In this document: piece by piece, positions 5,661 through 10,181 of the stretch
Numbering within the stretch: position 1 is the stretch's first letter
Layout of the letters: each line of letters begins with the position of its first letter
Source of the DNA: JAJQCI01 sp964388305
GTDB taxonomy: Bacteria > Bacillota > Clostridia > Lachnospirales > CAG-274
Assembly: GCA_964388305.1 (NCBI GenBank)
Contig: CAYMAA010000065.1
Coordinates: 1 to 10,181 of the forward strand
Length of the DNA: 10,181 nucleotides
Reading direction: 5' to 3'
Translations under genes and position numbers: made by a program
Notes under the pieces: generated by a model
The model's input: only the letters and a program-made list of their open reading frames with translations
Databases searched by the model: none
Told to the model about the DNA's origin: nothing

Positions 5661-6509
5661 ATGAATGATATTTTATTGAAAAAGCAGCTTCAATCCTTTT
5701 TAAATGAGGACATCGGAACGGGAGATTTATCTACGGAGCTTGTTTTTGATGAAAGCTTAACAGGCAAGGGCGGTTTTTTGGTTAAAACCGATGGTATTAT
5801 ATGCGGTTTGTTTTTAATAAAGGCTGTTTATGAGGCGTATGGTGATAACACGGTAAAAATCAAGCTGAATGTTAAAGACGGTGACAGAGTTAAAAAAGGC
5901 GATGTGGCGGCAGAGGTTGAGGGCAAAGTGCGCACTCTTTTAAGCTGCGAGAGAGTTATACTTAATTTAATGCAAAGGCTCAGCGGCATAGCCACAATGA
6001 GCAGATTGCTGGTGGATAATTTGGATGACCCCTCAATTAAGGTTGCGGATACAAGAAAGACGATCCCCGGACTTAGAATGATGGAAAAATATGCCGTGCG
6101 CTGCGGCGGCGCATATAACCACAGAATGGCGCTTTATGACGGCATTATGCTTAAGGATAATCACATTGCTTTCGCAGGGGGAATTGCTCAGGCGGTAGCA
6201 AAGGTTAAGGCTCAGCTCGGTCACATGATAAAGGTTGAGGTGGAAACGGAAAATGCGCAGCAGGTTAAAGAGGCTGTTGCGGCAGGCGCTGATGTTATTA
6301 TGTTTGATAACAGAACCCCCGAGGAGATTAAGGAACTGCAAAGGTTAGTGCCTGAAGGCATTATTACGGAAGCCTCGGGAGGTATTACTCCCGAAACAAT
6401 AGGCGCCTTTAAGGGCTGCGGTGTTAATGTTATTTCTTCGGGATATATGACACATTCCGTTAATCCGCTGGATATAAGCTTTAACACTATTGGCGGATAT
6501 AAGCTTTAA
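5661..6509 (+). CDS. nadC: Nicotinate-nucleotide pyrophosphorylase (carboxylating), quinolinate phosphoribosyltransferase
   Basis: A 282-residue enzyme converting quinolinate and PRPP to nicotinate mononucleotide, CO2 and PPi. N-terminal domain: EDIGTGDLST (16-25) and LNLMQRLSGIAT (101-112). The alpha/beta barrel carries the substrate-binding residues in DTRKTIPGLR (130-139, with Arg132 and Lys133), GGAYNHRMALYDGIMLKDNHI (149-169, with His154, Arg155 and Lys165), VEVETE (192-197), and MFDNRTPEEI (214-223). The phosphate-binding end is EASGGITPE (237-245) and SSGYMTHS (259-266). The length is normal. It starts 3 nt after the nadB stop; its Shine-Dalgarno GAGGAG lies inside the end of nadB, so the two are co-transcribed and probably translationally coupled. 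Confidence 0.96.
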   Translation: MNDILLKKQLQSFLNEDIGTGDLSTELVFDESLTGKGGFLVKTDGIICGLFLIKAVYEAYGDNTVKIKLNVKDGDRVKKGDVAAEVEGKVRTLLSCERVILNLMQRLSGIATMSRLLVDNLDDPSIKVADTRKTIPGLRMMEKYAVRCGGAYNHRMALYDGIMLKDNHIAFAGGIAQAVAKVKAQLGHMIKVEVETENAQQVKEAVAAGADVIMFDNRTPEEIKELQRLVPEGIITEASGGITPETIGAFKGCGVNVISSGYMTHSVNPLDISFNTIGGYKL

Positions 6510-6514
6510 AACAT

Positions 6515-6555
6515 AAAAATACTGCCGATTGCAATACGTCGGCAGTATTTTTTTT
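6515..6555. terminator. Bidirectional intrinsic terminator between nadC and the convergent lipoprotein gene
   Basis: AATACTGCCGA at 6518-6528 pairs with TCGGCAGTATT at 6539-6549 around a 10-nt loop, with flanking A residues on the left and eight T residues on the right. Flanking A/T pairs lengthen the stem to 14 bp. Read on the minus strand it ends in a T-run as well, so it can end both nadBC and the lipoprotein gene whose stop is at 6564. Confidence 0.92.
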
Positions 6556-6563
6556 GCTTTTCC

Positions 6564-7268
6564 TTAATTTTCTTTAAAAATATCTAATGTTATAGAGCTC
6601 CAAGCATCTTCGTTTTTTTCAACAACAGCTTCATCACACCATTTTTTAATTTCGTCACTGCAAATTTCCTGCTTTCTTGCTTCAATATAGTCTGCCCTGA
6701 GAGCGCTTTCCAAAAGACTTCTGGGAGATGAGTTGTCGGGGTTTTCCGCAATATATTTATCAATATAAGCGCTGTACTCCGCATCACTTAACTGATAGGT
6801 GCGTTTAATGGAATCCATTACCTTAACAAAAAGTATGTTTTCTTCCATTACGGAAATTATTGTGTCGTATTCTATTCCGTTATTTTCGCAAAACTCCTCG
6901 CCCAAGGTGTTATAGGTTTCCTCCGCCTGATTTTCGGCGGATTTTTTATCCGTAGCGTCAAGGCTCAAGCCTCTTTCCTTTGCGTTTGCGTTTGCGGTCT
7001 TTACGGAAACGATTGTATTGTAGGCATTTTCCTTAGCCTTTTCCTCTGCGGGCATACCGTCAAATTCAGTATCCCATATATCCTCGCCGCCTGTTTCCTC
7101 AAAGGTTGTTTTTTGCTGGTAAAGATAAACCAAAAATTCACCCTTGGAAATTTTTTCGCCGTTTACCGTCATAACATTGGCAGAGCCTGCCACAGATGCG
7201 GTTTTTGAGCAGGAGCAAAGGCTGAAAGCAAGTATTACCGCTAAAGCAATATAAATTATTCTTTTCAT
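6564..7268 (-). CDS. Lipoprotein with SurA/PrsA-like N-terminal chaperone domain, no parvulin domain
   Basis: A 234-residue protein with a lipoprotein signal peptide: MKR, a hydrophobic run, and lipobox LCSC with lipidated Cys20 (Cys18 is a less likely alternative). After a short Ser/Ala linker comes VMTVNGEKISKGEFLVYLYQQ (32-52), which matches the start of the SurA_N-like peptide-binding domain found in PrsA, SurA and other foldases. The rest is helical and acidic (EEKAKENAY, NQAEETYNTLGEEF, QLSDAEYSAYIDKYI). The parvulin-type peptidyl-prolyl isomerase domain of PrsA is absent, so it is likely a membrane-anchored holdase or a divergent family member rather than an isomerase. AAAGGA (7283-7278) lies 9 nt before the ATG. 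It has its own promoter inside the end of the upstream transporter gene. Domain assignment is moderately sure; function is inference. Confidence 0.8.
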   Translation of the reverse strand: MKRIIYIALAVILAFSLCSCSKTASVAGSANVMTVNGEKISKGEFLVYLYQQKTTFEETGGEDIWDTEFDGMPAEEKAKENAYNTIVSVKTANANAKERGLSLDATDKKSAENQAEETYNTLGEEFCENNGIEYDTIISVMEENILFVKVMDSIKRTYQLSDAEYSAYIDKYIAENPDNSSPRSLLESALRADYIEARKQEICSDEIKKWCDEAVVEKNEDAWSSITLDIFKEN

Positions 7269-7314
7269 ATAATATGATCCTTTATAAAATTATTCCCCAA
7301 ATACACTTCAAAGT

Positions 7315-7365
7315 AAACACCGGTTTTTTGTAAATCAATTTTCGGTTGCATTGAAATCGGTGTTT
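7315..7365 (-). promoter_or_regulatory. Long hairpin in the leader of the lipoprotein mRNA
   Basis: AAACACCGGTTT at 7315-7326 is complementary to AAATCGGTGTTT at 7354-7365 with one G-T position, making a 12-bp stem round a 27-nt loop. On the minus strand it falls within the predicted leader (start near 7369). No T-run follows at either side, so it is not a good terminator. It may stabilise the RNA or be regulatory; no riboswitch class is recognised. Confidence 0.45.
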
Positions 7366-7375
7366 TCCTAAATAT

Positions 7376-7403
7376 ATTATAAACCTTAATGGCAATATGT
7401 CAA
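7376..7403 (-). promoter_or_regulatory. Consensus sigma-A promoter of the lipoprotein gene, overlapping the upstream stop codon
   Basis: On the minus strand TTGACA (7403-7398), a 16-bp spacer, and TATAAT (7381-7376). Both hexamers match consensus exactly. The TGA of the TTGACA box is also the stop codon of the transporter gene (7402-7400). The expected start is near 7369, leaving about 100 nt of leader. Confidence 0.82.
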
Positions 7404-8272
7404 ATACTTTTTTGCTGTAACGAGGCTGCCGAAAAGTTAATAACTCCCATTGCGCAAATTATAACATAGCCTGCGAAACTCAGGGCGTCGGGTACTTGCC
7501 CCAAAACACAAAAGCCAAGTATGGCGGCAAATATAATTTGGCTGTAATCGTAAACGGAAATTTCCCTTGCGGGAGCAAATGTGTAAGCGTAGGTTATGCA
7601 AAACTGACCGCCTGTTGCCGCAATGCCTGCGCCCAGCAGTGTTAAAAGCTGTGTGGCTGAAAAAGGTACAAAGCTTAATACCGTAAAAGGCAGGCAAAAC
7701 AGGCAGGAAAAGGAAGAAAACACAAAAACTGTAACAGAGCCGTTTACGCCCCTGCTTCCCAAATGCCTTACTGCGGTATATGCCGCCCCTGCGGACATAC
7801 CGCCGGCAAAGCCTACAATATAAGGAAAAACCCTTTGTATTTGCAAAACGGGTTTAATTATAAACAGGCTGCCCGCAAAAGCGCCCGAAACAACAAGCAT
7901 TTGCCACGGCTTGATTTTTTCCTTTAAAAACAATGCGGAAAAAACAATGGCAAAAAAAGGTGACAGCTTGTTAAGCATGGAGGCGTCTGCCAAAATAATG
8001 TGGTCTATTGCATAAAAATTTGCAAGTATGCCTGCCGTTCCGAAAGCGGAACGAATTAATAAAAACCCCCAATTGCCTTTTGCGCTTTTAAGTCCCGTTT
8101 TGTTTTTTACAAGTATTGCCGCTGCGAAAAACAGCGCCGCAAAGTTGCGGAAAAAGCTCTTTTCCACAGAGGGCAAATCCCCCGAAAGCTTTACGCACAG
8201 GTTCATAATAGCAAAGCAGAAGGCGGAGCATATTATAAGAATGATACCTTTATTTTTATTGCTCACAAGCAT
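7400..8272 (-). CDS. EamA-family (DMT superfamily) membrane transporter
   Basis: A 290-residue, strongly hydrophobic protein with about ten predicted transmembrane segments arranged as two repeated EamA halves of five. The first begins GIILIICSAFCFAIMNLCVKL and has the characteristic RNF-containing loop after helix 2 and SPFFAIVFSALFLKEKI around residues 104-120. The second half contains FCITYAYTFAPAREISVYDYSQ and the closing GQVPDALSFAGYVIICAMGVI. EamA proteins export or import amino acids, nucleotides or other small metabolites; the substrate is not predictable. The start ATG overlaps the argS stop by one base (TAATG), with AAGGATG just upstream, indicating translational coupling to argS. 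A promoter for the next gene sits at its 3' end. Confidence 0.88.
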   Translation of the reverse strand: MLVSNKNKGIILIICSAFCFAIMNLCVKLSGDLPSVEKSFFRNFAALFFAAAILVKNKTGLKSAKGNWGFLLIRSAFGTAGILANFYAIDHIILADASMLNKLSPFFAIVFSALFLKEKIKPWQMLVVSGAFAGSLFIIKPVLQIQRVFPYIVGFAGGMSAGAAYTAVRHLGSRGVNGSVTVFVFSSFSCLFCLPFTVLSFVPFSATQLLTLLGAGIAATGGQFCITYAYTFAPAREISVYDYSQIIFAAILGFCVLGQVPDALSFAGYVIICAMGVINFSAASLQQKSI

Positions 8273-9972
8273 TACATCCTTTCGGGAGCTTTAATACCAA
8301 GCAGCCAAAGGCCCTTTTTAATTGCGGTTTTTGCTGCGTAAACAAGGGCGAGCCTTGCCTGCCTGAGCTCTCCATCACTGCCTAAAACGGAGTTATCCCT
8401 GTAAAAGCAGTTAAAGCAGCGGCATATTTCTATAAGCTGACGTGAAATAATGTATGGCTCATATTTTTCGGCGGCGTCAACAATTTTTTCGGGCAAATCT
8501 CCCAATGCCTTTATAAGGTTAAGACTGCTGTCATCATTAATAAGGCTGAAGTCTATATCCTTGTCGGGTTTGGTAAAGTCCGCCTTACGCAGCACGGAGC
8601 AGGCCCTTGCGTGGGTATACTGCACATAAGGCCCCGTTTCGCCCTCAAAGTTAAGAATTTTGTTCCAGTCAAAGGCAATATTTTTAATTCGGCTGTTAAA
8701 CATATCGTCAAATATAACTGCACCTATACCAACCTGCTTTGCAATTTCGTCTTTATTTTCAAGGTTGGGATTTTTTTCTTCTATAATCTCTCTTGTTTTT
8801 TCTATCGCCTCGTTAAGCACATCTTCCATAAGCACAACATGACCGCTTCTGGTGGAGAGCTTGCCCTCCGTACCCAGGTTTACCAAACCAAAGGGTATAT
8901 GCACAAGCTCGGTTGCCGCCCAATCATATCCCATAAGCTCCAAAACCTTAAACCACTGGGCAAAGTGCAGCTTTTGGTCTATTGCGGTAACGTAAAGGCA
9001 TTTTACAAAATTGTAGGTTTTTTTCCTGTAAAGAGCGGCGGAAATATCCCTTGTGGGGTAGAGTGTTCCCCCGTCGCTTCTTAATATAAGGCATGGAGGC
9101 ATTTTATATTCCTCCAGGTCTACCACCTGCGCCCCATCGCTTTCTTTAAGCAGACCCTTTTTGCGTATTTCCTCTACTACGCCGGGCATCATATCGTTAT
9201 AAAAGGATTCTCCCGTATATGCGTCAAACTTAATATCCAGCATATCGTATACCCTTTTAAACTCTTTAAGCGAAATATCCACAAACCATTTCCAAAGCGC
9301 CAAAGCCTCCTCATCGCCCTGCTGCATTTTTACAAGATAAGTCCTTGCCTCGTCATTAAGCTCGGGAGCTTTTTCCGCCTCCGTATGGAACATTACATAA
9401 AGCCTTGTAAGCTCGCTTATGCCCTTTTTCTCAACCTCATCCCTGCTGCCCCAGCGCTTATAGGCGGAAATAAGCTTTCCAAACTGAGTACCCCAATCTC
9501 CCAAGTGGTTTATTCCAAATGGCTTGTAGCCTAATGTTTGGTATATTCTGTAAATGGAGTTGCCTATAACCGTGGAACGCAAATGACCTATATGAAAAGG
9601 CTTTGCGATGTTGGGGGAAGAGTAGTCTATAGTAACGGTACCGCCTTTGCCCAAATCGGAATTTACATAGTCCTCTCCCTTTGCAAGTATATTGCTTAAA
9701 ATGCCTGAGGTAAGGGCGGATTTATTTACAAAAAAGTTTATATAGCCGCCAACTGCCTGAAATTTGTCAATATATTCATTGGTTTCGATTTTTTCCGCAA
9801 GCTCCTGCGCAATAAGGGGAGGCGCTTTTCTAAAGGCTTTTGCCAGCCTAAAGCAAGGGAAAGCGTAATCTCCCATATCTGCCTTCGGCACTTCTATTGA
9901 CGCAATTATTTCTTCAATATCCGCTTCAGCCGCTTTAGCTACAGCCTTTGCAACCTCTGTTTTAAAGTCCAT
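8272..9972 (-). CDS. argS: Arginyl-tRNA synthetase
   Basis: A 566-residue class I synthetase, of normal length, charging tRNA-Arg in the cytoplasm. The N-terminal Add-1 domain (about 1-105) includes GDYAFPCFRLAKAFRKAPPLIAQEL. The catalytic Rossmann fold holds DYSSPNIAKPFHIGHLRST with the HIGH motif at 127-130, GINHLGDWGTQFGKLI (153-168), YPTRDISAALYR (305-316) and YVTAIDQKLHFAQWFK (327-342). The KMSKS-equivalent loop reads GKLSTRSGHVV (370-380), a degenerate form usual for ArgRS. The C-terminal DALR anticodon-binding domain begins near GPYVQYTHARACSVLRKA (447-464). GGGAGGA (9987-9981) is 8 nt before the ATG at 9972. It overlaps the upstream lipid kinase gene by 11 nt and the downstream transporter gene by 1 nt. 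Confidence 0.97.
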   Translation of the reverse strand: MDFKTEVAKAVAKAAEADIEEIIASIEVPKADMGDYAFPCFRLAKAFRKAPPLIAQELAEKIETNEYIDKFQAVGGYINFFVNKSALTSGILSNILAKGEDYVNSDLGKGGTVTIDYSSPNIAKPFHIGHLRSTVIGNSIYRIYQTLGYKPFGINHLGDWGTQFGKLISAYKRWGSRDEVEKKGISELTRLYVMFHTEAEKAPELNDEARTYLVKMQQGDEEALALWKWFVDISLKEFKRVYDMLDIKFDAYTGESFYNDMMPGVVEEIRKKGLLKESDGAQVVDLEEYKMPPCLILRSDGGTLYPTRDISAALYRKKTYNFVKCLYVTAIDQKLHFAQWFKVLELMGYDWAATELVHIPFGLVNLGTEGKLSTRSGHVVLMEDVLNEAIEKTREIIEEKNPNLENKDEIAKQVGIGAVIFDDMFNSRIKNIAFDWNKILNFEGETGPYVQYTHARACSVLRKADFTKPDKDIDFSLINDDSSLNLIKALGDLPEKIVDAAEKYEPYIISRQLIEICRCFNCFYRDNSVLGSDGELRQARLALVYAAKTAIKKGLWLLGIKAPERM

Positions 9973-10181
9973 TGTTATTTTCCTCCCGTATAAAAAGTTT
10001 TATTGCTTTTGGTATATTTTTAATTGTTATTGGCAGCCTGTCGCCCTCTTCTCCGTCCACATCCGTTGCGGCGGTTTGCTCTTCTCTTGTTTCAATCTCC
10101 GCAAAGCTGTCCTTAAAATAAAATACATTTTTGCTTTTTGTTATATTGCCCGAAAAATAGTTTGCCAAAACATCAACAATT
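9962..10181 (-). CDS. C-terminal end of a probable diacylglycerol/lipid kinase (YegS/DagK/BmrU type), partial
   Basis: The frame is open to the right window edge, reading IVDVLANYFSGNITKSKNVFYFKDSFAEIET..., so this is only the last 72 or so codons of a longer gene; the TTG at 10168 is internal. The ending, with a strand entering FAEIET, then the conserved TDVDGEEGDRLPITIKNIPKAIKLFI, resembles the C-terminal beta-sandwich of YegS/DagK-type lipid kinases, where a DGE motif is followed by P-x-x-I and a basic PKA(I/L)K(L/V) strand. These enzymes phosphorylate diacylglycerol or related lipids at the inner membrane face. The catalytic GGDGT region lies outside the window, so the assignment rests on the tail alone. 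The stop TAA (9964-9962) lies inside argS, giving an 11-nt overlap and likely co-transcription. Confidence 0.7.
   Translation of the reverse strand, partial: IVDVLANYFSGNITKSKNVFYFKDSFAEIETREEQTAATDVDGEEGDRLPITIKNIPKAIKLFIREENNNGL

Noticed and set aside
8611..9084. 157-codon open frame on the plus strand inside argS
   Set aside because: It lies wholly antisense to a clearly conserved argS, has no RBS or recognisable domain, and its sequence is composition-driven.
1..10181. Mobile element, phage, CRISPR, toxin-antitoxin or defence system
   Set aside because: No transposase, integrase, spaced repeats, attachment-site duplications or defence-family motifs were seen; gene content is housekeeping plus envelope functions.

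Overview
The window looks like chromosomal DNA of an anaerobic, low-to-moderate GC Gram-positive bacterium of the Clostridia type. The protein families, the strong GGAGG ribosome binding sites, the clostridial-type Rex operator, the c-di-GMP-I riboswitch and the AT-rich intergenic DNA all point that way. No species can be named from the sequence alone. I see no insertion sequence, phage, CRISPR array, tRNA or rRNA. Most genes are housekeeping, and the most interesting content lies in the control regions.

Left part, plus strand (1-3113): the 3' two thirds of mnmG (tRNA wobble-uridine modification) is followed by a TTG-started DUF305 protein without a signal peptide. A near-consensus sigma-A promoter follows, with a perfect palindrome filling its -35/-10 spacer. 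It drives a roughly 245-nt leader carrying a c-di-GMP-I (GEMM-I) riboswitch, then a secreted transglutaminase-like protein. The leader has a readable switching layout. A 9-nt segment is perfectly complementary to the 3' strand of an aptamer helix, and it overlaps a terminator-like hairpin that also buries the Shine-Dalgarno sequence. This predicts that c-di-GMP turns the gene OFF. A strong, probably bidirectional terminator closes the unit.

Middle part (3140-6555): a minus-strand SH3/L,D-transpeptidase is divergent from a plus-strand nadB-nadC operon (L-aspartate oxidase and quinolinate phosphoribosyltransferase, de novo NAD synthesis). Between them, an 18-bp palindrome exactly matching the clostridial Rex (NADH/NAD+ sensor) operator sits just before nadB. 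A second site one base off consensus lies near the transpeptidase promoter. NAD synthesis here is therefore probably redox-controlled, and the transpeptidase may be too. A bidirectional terminator follows nadC.

Right part, minus strand (6564-10181), in transcription order from the right edge: the C-terminal end of a probable diacylglycerol/lipid kinase, argS (overlapping it by 11 nt), an EamA/DMT-family transporter (overlapping argS by 1 nt), and a SurA/PrsA-N-like lipoprotein. The lipoprotein has its own promoter (TTGACA-16-TATAAT), whose -35 box contains the transporter's stop codon, and a structured leader. The first three genes look like a translationally coupled operon.
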